Part shown: piece after piece, positions 1 to 7,805 of the stretch
Position numbering within the stretch: position 1 is the first letter of the stretch
How the letters are laid out: every line of letters starts with the position of its first letter
NCBI RefSeq assembly: GCF_041642155.1
Contig: NZ_JBEPWZ010000061.1
Span: forward strand, 1 to 13,985
DNA from: Fodinibius sp041642155
GTDB taxonomy: Bacteria; Bacteroidota; Rhodothermia; Balneolales; Balneolaceae
Length of the DNA stretch: 13,985 nucleotides
Reading direction: 5' to 3'
Notes under the pieces: model-generated
What the model was told of the DNA's origin: nothing
The model's database searches: none
Seen by the model: the letters and a program-made list of their open reading frames with translations, nothing else
Made by a program: the position numbers and the translations under genes

Positions 1-2
1 AT

Positions 3-1094
3 TTTACTCCCGAAGAATGGGTAGAGAAACACAAAAAAAATATCCGGCCCGGGCAACTTTTTGGTTATTTTCATACCTCCGGCACGACGGGAACGCCCAA
101 AATAGTACCCCTGAAACGACGTCAAATGCTGTTTTCTGCCAGGGCATCAGCCGATAACCTGCGACCCGGGAGAAATCACTTATGGCTGCTTTCCCTGCCC
201 CTGCATCACATCGGCGGCATTTCGGTGATCCTTCGGTCCCTGCTCTACGGGTCGGGCATCTACCGCACAGACGGCTTTGAAATCGCAAAAACGGCCGAGT
301 TGCTGCATCGGGATCCCCGATTGGCAGCAGCCTCTTTGGTTCCGACGATGCTTGGGCGCCTGATGGACAGGACTGATTTATCCATTCACGATAACTTTCA
401 GGCGATTTTATTGGGAGGGGGACCTGTTCCCCCGTCCCTTATTGACGAGTGTTTCAACCGGGGCATTCCCATTATTTCAAGCTATGGCATGACCGAAAGC
501 TGTGCACACATAGCGGCCAACCCCCTGGTGACGGTGGGTGATTTGAGCCGTCCCCGAAAAAGCGTAGGCAAGGTTTTTGATCCCAACCGCATTGAAATTC
601 GAACTAAAGAAGGCGAACCCGCGGCGACCGGCGAATCGGGACAACTATGGCTCAAGGGTCCTCAGCTTTTTGACGGTTACCTGACCGGGGAAAACACTCT
701 GCACTTTGACGGCCGGGGATGGTTTAATACCGGCGATTATGGCCATTTGAACAAGCGGAACGAACTTTTTATCGAATCGCGGCGCACGGATCTGATTATC
801 AGCGGTGGTGAAAACATATCTCCCGCAGAGGTAGAACAAGCGCTAAAAAAAATATCCTGTATCCGGGATGCCGCCGTTGTGGGATTGCCCGATAGGAAAT
901 GGGGCCAAAAGGTAGTGGCTATCGTCGCAACCAAAGACAACAGGCCAATAGACCGCAATCATATTCAGGTAAAGCTGAAAGAAGAACTGCAATCTTTTAA
1001 AATTCCGAAAGAAATCATAAAAACAGCTTTCATTCCCCGTACAGAAACCGGCAAGATCAAGCGCGGCAAAGTGAAGAAGTTTTTTTCCGACTAA
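3..1094 (+). CDS. menE: Acyl-CoA ligase of the AMP-forming family, probably o-succinylbenzoate--CoA ligase (5' end missing)
   Basis: The reading frame is open from the left edge, so the N-terminus lies outside the window; about 363 codons are visible. The ANL-family core motifs appear in order: the phosphate loop TSGTTGTPK (75-101), YGMTES (483-500), NTGD (about 725-736), the hinge-region motif SGGENISPAEVE, and the C-terminal TGK (1047-1055), whose lysine is the expected catalytic residue for adenylation. Such enzymes activate an acid with ATP and load it onto CoA. The compact size, short C-terminal lid and style of sequence fit MenE, which makes o-succinylbenzoyl-CoA for menaquinone in the cytoplasm. 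The family assignment is firm, but the MenE substrate is inferred because the upstream men genes are not visible. It converges on purD across 227 bases that contain no clear terminator. Confidence 0.8.
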   Translation, partial: FTPEEWVEKHKKNIRPGQLFGYFHTSGTTGTPKIVPLKRRQMLFSARASADNLRPGRNHLWLLSLPLHHIGGISVILRSLLYGSGIYRTDGFEIAKTAELLHRDPRLAAASLVPTMLGRLMDRTDLSIHDNFQAILLGGGPVPPSLIDECFNRGIPIISSYGMTESCAHIAANPLVTVGDLSRPRKSVGKVFDPNRIEIRTKEGEPAATGESGQLWLKGPQLFDGYLTGENTLHFDGRGWFNTGDYGHLNKRNELFIESRRTDLIISGGENISPAEVEQALKKISCIRDAAVVGLPDRKWGQKVVAIVATKDNRPIDRNHIQVKLKEELQSFKIPKEIIKTAFIPRTETGKIKRGKVKKFFSD

Positions 1095-1321
1095 TGTAAA
1101 GCAGCGATCACATCCTTTCACTCCATCCCGTCAGTAATTAATTTCGTTGCGGATTATTCAATATTTACCTGCACGTAATTCGCAACTGCCGACTCCTCTC
1201 CACCGCCACCTGCTTACTGGTTATCTTGAGACTACGGGATCCTCAACCTCCCGCTTCTAAACCAAATACTTTCTACTTCATTTTTCCTTTTTTAGGATAG
1301 AACGCTGGCAGGGTTAACATT

Positions 1322-2608
1322 TTAATCAATATAAGCAAGTCCCTTCGCCCCGATATCGGAACGAAAGTACTTGTTGCCAAAATTGATCTTCTTAACCTCG
1401 TTATAGGTATTTTTAATGGCTTCCGGCAGCGTGGTCCCGCCCCCGACAACATTCATTACGCGTCCCCCATCCGTCAGGATCTTTCCATTCTCCCTTCGGG
1501 TCCCGGCATGGAAAACCAGCGCATCATCCGACACGTCCTCTATTCCGGTGATTTCCTTTCCTTTTACATAGTCCAGCGGATACCCCTCCGAAGCCAGCAC
1601 CACACAACAGCGATACCGGTTGTCGATCATAACATTTTTTTGATCCAGCTCTTCGTTGGCGGCGGCTTCCATCAGATCGAGAAGATCCGACTCAAGGGAC
1701 GGAAGAATTGCCTGGCACTCCGGATCACCAAAACGGCAGTTGTATTCGACCACTTTGGGGCCTTCGGAGGTAATCATAAGCCCACAGTACAGGATACCTT
1801 TATAGGGATTATCATCCAGCAGCATGGCCGATATAGTCGGTAGAATAATCTCTTTTTCGATGCGCTGGAGCATACGACTGCCCAGTACCGGTGTTGGCGC
1901 GTAAGCCCCCATTCCCCCCGTATTCAAGCCCGTATCTCCTTCTCCTATCCGTTTATGATCCTGCGCATAATGAATAATCTTAGCCGTTTTACCATCCGAG
2001 ATGACAAATACGGAAGCCTCCTCGCCTTTCATAAATTCTTCGACAACCAGGGTTTCGGCCGCCTCCCCGAAACGAGTGTTTTCTTTGAGCTCGCGGAGTC
2101 TCTTTTCTACCTCCTCCTCCGTTTCACAAATAAAGACACCCTTTCCGCCGGCCAGTCCGTCCGCTTTCAGTACCACGGGGTAGGTATCCCGCTTTTTGAT
2201 GACGGATAACGCCTTGTCAAATTCATCCTGGGTATAAGTATCAAAATCAGCCGTGGGAATATGATTTTCTTTCATAAACTCATTGGCAAACTTCTTGCTG
2301 CCTTCCAGCTGAGCGGCCTTTTTTGAAGGACCAAATACCTTGTGTCCGTGATCTTCCAGGAAGTCAGTAATACCATTGACCAGCGGTTGTTCAGGTCCCA
2401 CTACCGTCAAATCAATACCTTGGTCCTCCACAAACCTGAGAATAGCCTGGAAGTCCGAAAGCGACAGGTCGACATTCTCTCCCAGCTGTGCTGTTCCGGG
2501 ATTACCCGGAGCAATATACAGGGTATCCAGTTTGTCCGATTTTGATATACTCCAGGCCATGGCGTGTTCTCGTCCGCCGCTGCCTAATAATAATACGTTT
2601 AAACCCAT
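1322..2608 (-). CDS. purD: Phosphoribosylamine--glycine ligase (GAR synthetase)
   Basis: This cytoplasmic enzyme joins glycine to 5-phosphoribosylamine using ATP, the second step of purine biosynthesis. The 428-residue length is normal for PurD. The N-terminal domain opens with the typical VLLLGSGGREHAMAW, followed by the PGNPGT segment. The ATP-grasp domain carries the DGLAGGKGV glycine-rich loop, NTGGMGAYAP, and the metal-binding stretch VEYNCRFGDPECQ; a C-terminal domain follows. The ATG start places GSGGREHA in its usual position. It is the last gene of a minus-strand run, 136 bases after tpiA, with an AT-rich region of direct repeats just upstream, so it may be transcribed from its own promoter. 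No broken motif is visible. Confidence 0.97.
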   Translation of the reverse strand: MGLNVLLLGSGGREHAMAWSISKSDKLDTLYIAPGNPGTAQLGENVDLSLSDFQAILRFVEDQGIDLTVVGPEQPLVNGITDFLEDHGHKVFGPSKKAAQLEGSKKFANEFMKENHIPTADFDTYTQDEFDKALSVIKKRDTYPVVLKADGLAGGKGVFICETEEEVEKRLRELKENTRFGEAAETLVVEEFMKGEEASVFVISDGKTAKIIHYAQDHKRIGEGDTGLNTGGMGAYAPTPVLGSRMLQRIEKEIILPTISAMLLDDNPYKGILYCGLMITSEGPKVVEYNCRFGDPECQAILPSLESDLLDLMEAAANEELDQKNVMIDNRYRCCVVLASEGYPLDYVKGKEITGIEDVSDDALVFHAGTRRENGKILTDGGRVMNVVGGGTTLPEAIKNTYNEVKKINFGNKYFRSDIGAKGLAYID

Positions 2609-2621
2609 GTCAATCGCTTAT

Positions 2622-2647
2622 TGTGTATATTAATTATGTGTATATTA
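2622..2647. repeat. Pair of 11-bp direct repeats just upstream of purD
   Basis: TGTGTATATTA occurs at 2622-2632 and again, perfectly, at 2637-2647. The start-to-start spacing is 15 bases, and the nearer copy is 14 bases from the purD start codon. The position in the purD leader or promoter would suit a regulatory site, but the tract is AT-rich and the repeat could be fortuitous. No regulator is assigned. Confidence 0.4.
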
Positions 2648-2744
2648 GATTTATACATTTGGTAGTACGTTACCGGTTATGCCTTTTGGGCGGGCAAAAC
2701 AGATGACCGCTCCCGCTCCAGCCTATGAAATCAATGATGACATC

Positions 2745-3518
2745 CTACGATGAAAGCTCGCCGGCGATTCGAATAATTTCCGTAAAACTGTCCGCTTTTA
2801 AAGACGCCCCGCCGATAAGTCCCCCGTCCACATCCGGCTGACTCAGCAGCTCTTCGGCGTTGTGGGGCTTCATGCTTCCGCCATATAAGATCCGGATGCC
2901 GTCAGCCATGTCATCGCTGTACAGATCTGCTAATACCTCCCGAACCATCTTATGCATCTCCTGCGCCTGGTCCGGGGATGCCGTTTCGCCGGTGCCAATT
3001 GCCCAAATGGGCTCGTAAGCTATAACCAACCCGCCGGCACCGTCCTCCGAAACCCCGGACAGGGCCGCCTCCACCTGTTTGCGCACAATCAGCTGATGCT
3101 CGCCCGCTTTGCGCTGCTCCAGTGATTCTCCCACACAAATTACGGGACGCAGGTCATCCGACAATGATTTTATAACTTTTGCATTGACGGTCGTGTCGGT
3201 TTCTCCGAAGTATTCGCGCCGTTCTGAGTGTCCCAGGATAACATAGTCACATTGCACTTCATTCAGCATTTGGGTGCTTACCTCGCCCGTATAGGCGCCA
3301 TTGTCCTCGGAATGAACGTTCTGAGCCCCCAGCGCAACCCCTTCTGCGTCCTGCAGCTCATCTGAAGCAACAGTCAATGAAATCATGGGGGGACACACAA
3401 GCACATCCACCCGCTCAGGAATGGATACATCGCTATTTTTGATCCCATCCAGTAGTTTTTTTGTTTCTCCGGGACCGCAGTTCATTTTCCAATTTCCGGC
3501 AACTAAGAAGTTTCTCAT
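2745..3518 (-). CDS. tpiA: Triose-phosphate isomerase
   Basis: This glycolytic and gluconeogenic enzyme interconverts dihydroxyacetone phosphate and glyceraldehyde 3-phosphate in the cytoplasm. The 257-residue protein shows the whole TIM-barrel signature: AGNWKMN with catalytic Lys11, GHSERREYFGE with His97, and AYEPIWAIGTG with the catalytic base Glu169 and the mobile loop. The phosphate-binding YGGSMK and GGLIGGASL loops are at the C-terminus. The ATG at 3518 gives the canonical N-terminus; no Shine-Dalgarno sequence precedes it. It starts 14 bases after the stop of the upstream lipoprotein gene on the same strand, so the two are probably co-transcribed. Confidence 0.98.
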   Translation of the reverse strand: MRNFLVAGNWKMNCGPGETKKLLDGIKNSDVSIPERVDVLVCPPMISLTVASDELQDAEGVALGAQNVHSEDNGAYTGEVSTQMLNEVQCDYVILGHSERREYFGETDTTVNAKVIKSLSDDLRPVICVGESLEQRKAGEHQLIVRKQVEAALSGVSEDGAGGLVIAYEPIWAIGTGETASPDQAQEMHKMVREVLADLYSDDMADGIRILYGGSMKPHNAEELLSQPDVDGGLIGGASLKADSFTEIIRIAGELSS

Positions 3519-3532
3519 GATATTACTATTTA

Positions 3533-4885
3533 TTATTTGTCTTGATTGGTAATCGTTTGAAGATCTTTTATGATGTCTTGAAATTCCCTTCCCACATATT
3601 TCCGCACGATCTCCCCTTTCTCATCCACAAGAAACCGCGTCGGTATCAGTCGGATGTTAAACATTTCCAGCAGTTTTTCACGGTCGAAAGCCTGGGCGTC
3701 CGCAACCGGCCACGGTTTTATGCGTTCGTCAAAAAAAGCATCCACCGTAATCTGGCTTTCATCCAGAGGCAAGGTGACTACATTCAATCCAAAATTTTTA
3801 TAAATACTGTGGATAACCACCGTTCGATCAAATTGCTCCTGGTAAAGGGGGTTGGCCAGCCGGGTGACTTCGAGAATATAAGGGTTGCCCAGCAGCGAGT
3901 CACGACTTACCGTTCCTCCCTGCTGTCTGAACTCAAAGTCCGGCAGCTGGTCGCCGGGCGAAAGATAATTCAGATCGTAGCCAATGGATTCTGCCCACTG
4001 CCGGGCAGTACTGTCAGCGGCATACTGTTCCCGGAACGCTTTCAAATCCTTCCGTGCGGCCGCTACACGGGCGCTGTCGTACAGTAGTCCTATCCGTTCC
4101 ATACGGATCCGCATCTTTTGGTCGTGACCCTCGGTAATATTGGACAGCGTATCAAGGTAAGCCAATGCAGCTTCAAGTCCCTGATTCTGTGCCAGATAGT
4201 CTTTTCCATAATCCGCAGCCAGCGGAGCCAGGGCATCCCTCTCCTGTACCTTTCTGATACGCTTCATCATCTCGGTGTTATTCCATCCTTCCAGCAGTCG
4301 GACCGACTCGGCCACTGCTAATTCACCGGCTCTTGTACCTTTGTTTTCATTATAGAGGTCCATATACAGATCGCTCCATTTTGACAGCTCCTGCTGCAGG
4401 GTATCACCGCGCAGCTTGCCGGCATTTGCAAACCGGGCAATTCGCTGGAATCCACGATTCAGGTTCCCAAGTTGGCGCATGGCATCGTGTTCCTGCGAGG
4501 AGACGGTCAGTGTCTGCTCTATATCAGGGAACCGACCGCTGATTTCAACCGAATCATCCTCAGCTAATATTATGGCAAAACGTACTACATTCCGTCCATT
4601 ACGGCTGATAAATGCCGAATATTGTTTCTTCTCCGAAAAAGAAGCCTCCCCGGAAAAGGCTCCGTCAGAATCAGTCGCCGCATGGAAGAGCGTATCCGGG
4701 GCTGCTTCAACTGAATCTTCCAGGATAATAGTGACATCGACCGGCAGTAAATTGCCGGGCTGTCCGGCAGAATCCGCAATTGAAAAATGACCACTGACCA
4801 CGGCCTGTTTTTTTCGATCATCGGAAGAACATCCCCAGCCGATAAGCGCGATAAGGATGAAAACAGGCAAACGATTTTTACACAT
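3533..4885 (-). CDS. Lipoprotein with a DUF4369-like N-terminus and a thioredoxin-like domain lacking redox cysteines
   Basis: This 450-residue protein begins with a lipoprotein signal: basic start MCKNR, hydrophobic core (residues 6-18) and a relaxed lipobox IGWGC with Cys19 as the lipidation site, followed by SSDD. Residues about 28-120 are beta-rich and resemble the DUF4369 domain often fused to TlpA-like proteins. Residues 130-305 are mostly helical. Residues about 311-445 look like an AhpC/TlpA thioredoxin fold: PDFEF near 315, the cis-proline segment LIPTRFLVDEKGEIV near 413-427, and a final helix. The position normally holding CxxC reads LANPLYQE (343-350). The only cysteines in the whole protein are Cys2 and Cys19, so it cannot catalyse thiol exchange. 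A binding or structural role at the cell envelope is possible. It lies between gatB (58 bases upstream) and tpiA (14 bases downstream). Confidence 0.85.
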   Translation of the reverse strand: MCKNRLPVFILIALIGWGCSSDDRKKQAVVSGHFSIADSAGQPGNLLPVDVTIILEDSVEAAPDTLFHAATDSDGAFSGEASFSEKKQYSAFISRNGRNVVRFAIILAEDDSVEISGRFPDIEQTLTVSSQEHDAMRQLGNLNRGFQRIARFANAGKLRGDTLQQELSKWSDLYMDLYNENKGTRAGELAVAESVRLLEGWNNTEMMKRIRKVQERDALAPLAADYGKDYLAQNQGLEAALAYLDTLSNITEGHDQKMRIRMERIGLLYDSARVAAARKDLKAFREQYAADSTARQWAESIGYDLNYLSPGDQLPDFEFRQQGGTVSRDSLLGNPYILEVTRLANPLYQEQFDRTVVIHSIYKNFGLNVVTLPLDESQITVDAFFDERIKPWPVADAQAFDREKLLEMFNIRLIPTRFLVDEKGEIVRKYVGREFQDIIKDLQTITNQDK

Positions 4886-4943
4886 ACACGAGTGCTAAAA
4901 TATTGTTGTTTTGCTCTTAAACAAATAACAGAAATACCGGGGG

Positions 4944-6386
4944 CTAATCCAGACGTTCGCTGATGAGCTTCCGAACCAGCTGTGGATTGGCCTTCCCCTT
5001 AGACTGCTGCATCACCTGCCCGATAAAAAAGCCGATCAATCCTTTTTTTCCATCCCGATACCGGGCTACTTCATCCGGATGGCTGTCGATTACCTCATCC
5101 ACGATAGGCTCTATGAAACCGGTGTCGGACACCTGCATCAAGTTCATCTCTTTGGCCAGTTCTTCGGCTGGTTTGTCTTCTTCGAGCATAGCGTCAAAAA
5201 CTTCCGTCATGGCTGAAGAATTGATTTTATCCTCTTCACGCAGCTTTACGAGTCCCGCCAGGCGCTTTGCCGAAATAGAAAACGCATCAATAGCAATACT
5301 GCGTTCATTCAGCACCCGCAGCACCTCCGACAGGATGATATTTGACACCGCCTTGGGACTACCTGCGTGATCTACTACGTTTTCAAAGTAATCAGCCAGA
5401 TAACGATCCTCCGTCAGCGTTTGAGCGTCTTCCTCGCTCATATCAAACTCCTGTCTAAAGCGCTGCTGTCTGACATCCGGCATTTCAGGTAAGCTCTCCC
5501 TGATCTCCGAAAGCATCTCATCGGTCACAACCACCGGAGGGATATCGGGCTCGGGAAAATAGCGGTAATCGTGCGCTTCTTCTTTGGAGCGCATCGTGCG
5601 CGTTTCCATTTTATTGGCATCCCATAAAAGTGTTTGCTGAATGACTTCTCCACCCGACTCAATCAAGTCAATCTGCCGGTCAATCTCAAAGGCAATTGCC
5701 CGCTCCACATTGCGAAAAGAGTTCATATTCTTAAGCTCCGTCCGCGTCCCGAATTTTTCACGCCCCCGGGGTCGAACGGAAACATTCGCATCACAGCGGA
5801 GGCTCCCCTCTTCCATGTTGCCGTCGCAAATTTCAAGATACTGCACGATCTGTTTGATGCGCTTTAAATATTCATAGGCTTCCTGAGGGGTACGAAGATC
5901 CGGCTCCGAGACAATCTCAATAAGCGGCACCCCCGAACGGTTAAGGTCGATAAGCGTATTAAAGGGATCCTGGTCATGGATAGACTTGCCTGCGTCCTCT
6001 TCCATATGGATACGCGTTATGCCGATATCTTTGGTATAGCCGTCCAGCTTTATGGTAATATTTCCACTGTGGCAGATGGGCGTTTCGTACTGCGAAATCT
6101 GGTATCCCTTGGGCAAGTCGGGATAGAAATAATTTTTGCGGGCAAATATCGATTTTCGTGCAATGTCACAATGGGTAGCCAATCCCATTTTTATGATATA
6201 GCGCACCAGGTTTTCATTCAGCACCGGCAGGGTACCCGGGTGCCCCAGGCACAAAGGAGTAACCTGCGTATTGGGAGAACCTCCAAATTCTGTGGATACA
6301 GGTGCAAATGCTTTACTTTCTGTTAACAACTGGGCGTGAACCTCCAGGCCGATAACCGCTTCAAAATTTGAATTCGAGCTGCTCAT
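4944..6386 (-). CDS. gatB: Aspartyl/glutamyl-tRNA(Asn/Gln) amidotransferase subunit B
   Basis: GatB is the subunit of the GatCAB complex that binds misacylated Glu-tRNA(Gln) or Asp-tRNA(Asn), phosphorylates the acid side chain and receives ammonia from GatA. The N-terminal IGLEVHAQL, PLCLGHPGTLPVLN, KNYFYPDLPKGYQISQ and EDAGKS segments are standard GatB catalytic-cradle motifs. ELKNMNSFRNVERAI follows. The last 150 or so residues form the helical GatB/YqeY tail that contacts tRNA. I chose the ATG at 6386 (480 residues). A TTG nine bases upstream is possible, but it adds only MLS and nothing conserved. gatA and gatC are not in the window. It is the first gene of the minus-strand run and is divergent from the membrane protein at 6948. 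Confidence 0.97.
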   Translation of the reverse strand: MSSSNSNFEAVIGLEVHAQLLTESKAFAPVSTEFGGSPNTQVTPLCLGHPGTLPVLNENLVRYIIKMGLATHCDIARKSIFARKNYFYPDLPKGYQISQYETPICHSGNITIKLDGYTKDIGITRIHMEEDAGKSIHDQDPFNTLIDLNRSGVPLIEIVSEPDLRTPQEAYEYLKRIKQIVQYLEICDGNMEEGSLRCDANVSVRPRGREKFGTRTELKNMNSFRNVERAIAFEIDRQIDLIESGGEVIQQTLLWDANKMETRTMRSKEEAHDYRYFPEPDIPPVVVTDEMLSEIRESLPEMPDVRQQRFRQEFDMSEEDAQTLTEDRYLADYFENVVDHAGSPKAVSNIILSEVLRVLNERSIAIDAFSISAKRLAGLVKLREEDKINSSAMTEVFDAMLEEDKPAEELAKEMNLMQVSDTGFIEPIVDEVIDSHPDEVARYRDGKKGLIGFFIGQVMQQSKGKANPQLVRKLISERLD

Positions 6387-6750
6387 GGATAACAATTTAT
6401 TACCGATTCAGTTAGAAGGCAAAAGATATTAAACCTGTGGGACATTTATTAGTCTATTTTAAAGGGAATATAAAATATGAAATCCCCCGTTCTCATTATA
6501 TATCTGTTTACAGGGGCAGATACCCTGCCACAACGGTAGTCAAAGAACACAGGGTCCGGTCGAATTGGAAAAAAGGTTTTTAACAACCTGTTATCTTAGG
6601 TAACCGCTCGACTAAAATAATAGACGAGGACTTTGAAAACCCAGCCCCGAAGCATCGGGAAATATCAAAGCCCGGGCGTATTCAAAACCGTAGTATAATG
6701 ACCCGGATTAGTCACCAGGAATCTGGTCGTAAACGAGGCGAAGTGCAACG

Positions 6751-6792
6751 GCTCAATTTCGCAGCTCTTTGCGACGGCACTCAAAATTGAGC
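6751..6792. repeat. Nested inverted repeat (hairpin)
   Basis: The outer arms GCTCAATTT (6751-6759) and AAATTGAGC (6784-6792) are perfectly complementary. A second perfect stem, TCGCA (6759-6763) with TGCGA (6770-6774) around a six-base loop, lies inside them and shares one base with the left arm. There is no following T-run, so it is not a typical terminator. It may be a structured untranslated segment or a protein-binding dyad. Confidence 0.55.
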
Positions 6793-6870
6793 TATACGTA
6801 ATGTTCGATATGTCAAACAATATTAATGGCTTAATTTTTACTATTTCATGAATAATACGGGGTAAGCATA

Positions 6871-6922
6871 TGTGAGAATATTGAATGCGCGAAAATGCAG
6901 GGATTGGACAAAAATACGGTTT
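6871..6922 (+). repeat. Dispersed intergenic repeat, copy A
   Basis: This 52-base segment aligns in direct orientation with 9413-9465, with 7 mismatches and one gap (about 85% identical); the shared core contains TTGAATGCGC and ATGCAG. It ends 25 bases before the start codon of the 6948 gene. Both copies lie outside genes, and neither frame looks like a conserved protein. It may be a degenerate remnant of a mobile or intergenic repeat family. Confidence 0.65.
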
Positions 6923-6947
6923 ACCAAAGTCCTAAAGACATAATACG

Positions 6948-7493
6948 ATGCAGCAGGAACTACATATTTTGGAAGAAGAGACGAATCTATTTTGGGGCAT
7001 TATCATATTGGTATGTACCGCCGGCGGAACATACTTACTGGCCGGCACTTTTATGTCCATGAACTGGAACATATTGAATTTCCGTCAATTTATGGCCGTT
7101 CTTTTATTTCTCGTTAGCTTTTGGGCAATCTTCAGAATTTCTGAACCACTTTATCATTTTATCTTTCGTTTTAAGGGGGATATCCTTGTGATTGACATAT
7201 ACAAAGGTTCATTACATTTCGATTCGCACAGGATAGCTGCCGACCATATCGAAGCCCTCAAGTTTGCCCCGGATACACCCCGGTCCAGAAAAGAGGCGCT
7301 GTTCGACTTTTCGAGAACTTATCAACTGATGTGGAAGAAGAAAAATGATACCCGTTTTCAAAAAATGCTATTCATTGAATCCTCCCGTTTCACCCTTAAA
7401 GTGAACGATATCGCCAAAATCATGCGATTTATCCGCGACCGCGTGCCCGGTGTTCGCATCCCCCCCGAACAGGAGTCCTATTTCAATCTTTAG
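6948..7493 (+). CDS. Two-helix membrane protein of unknown function
   Basis: I do not recognise this 181-residue protein. Two hydrophobic segments, about residues 15-35 and 46-64, are separated by a short loop, with a charged N-terminus (ELHILEEET). The rest (about 70-181) is soluble and alternates beta-like stretches (GDILVIDIYKGSLHF, KMLFIESSRFTLKV) with a final helix (DIAKIMRFIRDRVPG). This layout of a membrane hairpin followed by a PH-like or small beta domain is common in uncharacterised Bacteroidota membrane proteins. The soluble part is probably cytoplasmic. It starts at an ATG without an evident Shine-Dalgarno sequence and stands alone on the + strand, converging with the histidine kinase. 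A good terminator lies about 250 bases downstream. Confidence 0.8.
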   Translation: MQQELHILEEETNLFWGIIILVCTAGGTYLLAGTFMSMNWNILNFRQFMAVLLFLVSFWAIFRISEPLYHFIFRFKGDILVIDIYKGSLHFDSHRIAADHIEALKFAPDTPRSRKEALFDFSRTYQLMWKKKNDTRFQKMLFIESSRFTLKVNDIAKIMRFIRDRVPGVRIPPEQESYFNL

Positions 7494-7742
7494 TATTTCT
7501 TTTAGTCATGATCTAATAGAAGCTATCTATCAGCAGATGAGGTATTATCAATTAACAACTACGGATAATTAGAGATACCTTTATAACGCAGTTTGAAACC
7601 GGATAGAAAGGAAGATTAAGATGGAATTAAAGAAGTAAACAAGAAAAAAGAAATTATTTTCAAATAAAGTAAAAAGTCCTTCGTTAACACAACCAGTTTG
7701 ACAAACATAACCTGCTAAGGATTTCCCTTATCATAATCCCTA
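7494..7742 (+). other. Long 3' untranslated region or small-RNA candidate
   Basis: About 250 AT-rich bases separate the membrane-protein stop codon from the terminator at 7743. No ORF of real length is present; the only start with a good ribosome site (AAGGA before the ATG at 7621) runs for five codons. The segment could be a long 3' UTR, or it could be the body of a small RNA that uses the terminator. No promoter could be assigned with confidence. Confidence 0.35.
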
Positions 7743-7786
7743 AAGGCGGCGTACCTGGAATATCGGACGCCGCCTTCTTTTTTTCT
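7743..7786 (+). terminator. Rho-independent terminator
   Basis: A perfect 10-bp GC-rich stem, AAGGCGGCGT (7743-7752) with ACGCCGCCTT (7767-7776), encloses a 14-base loop and is followed by a T-rich run to 7786. It serves the + strand. On the minus strand, downstream of the kinase gene, the stem is followed by only a short T stretch, so termination there would be weaker. Confidence 0.9.
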
Positions 7787-7805
7787 CTATAATCAGGCCT
7801 TCCCG

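Larger units (their letters stand above)
6387..6947. other. 561-base divergent intergenic region with repeats and a hairpin
   Basis: No convincing gene was found between the gatB start and the membrane-protein start. The region must hold promoters for both directions, but no clear -35/-10 pair or Bacteroidota-type TTTG/TAnnTTTG pair stood out. It contains the inverted repeat at 6751-6792 and one copy of a dispersed repeat at 6871-6922. It also has two short words shared with the 9.4-kb region, at 6677-6689 and 6819-6829. Confidence 0.7.

Noticed and set aside
1146..1186. Inverted repeat GTTGCGGATT / AATTCGCAAC between menE and purD as a shared terminator
   Set aside because: One mismatch, a 21-base loop and no T-run on either strand, so it does not qualify as a terminator.
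3542..4087. 181-codon + strand frame opposite the lipoprotein gene
   Set aside because: It is antisense to a well-supported lipoprotein with signal peptide and thioredoxin-like features; the translation has no domain.
7621..7638. Five-codon ORF (MELKK) behind AAGGA
   Set aside because: Too short to support as a gene; the AG-rich context makes a chance Shine-Dalgarno match likely.
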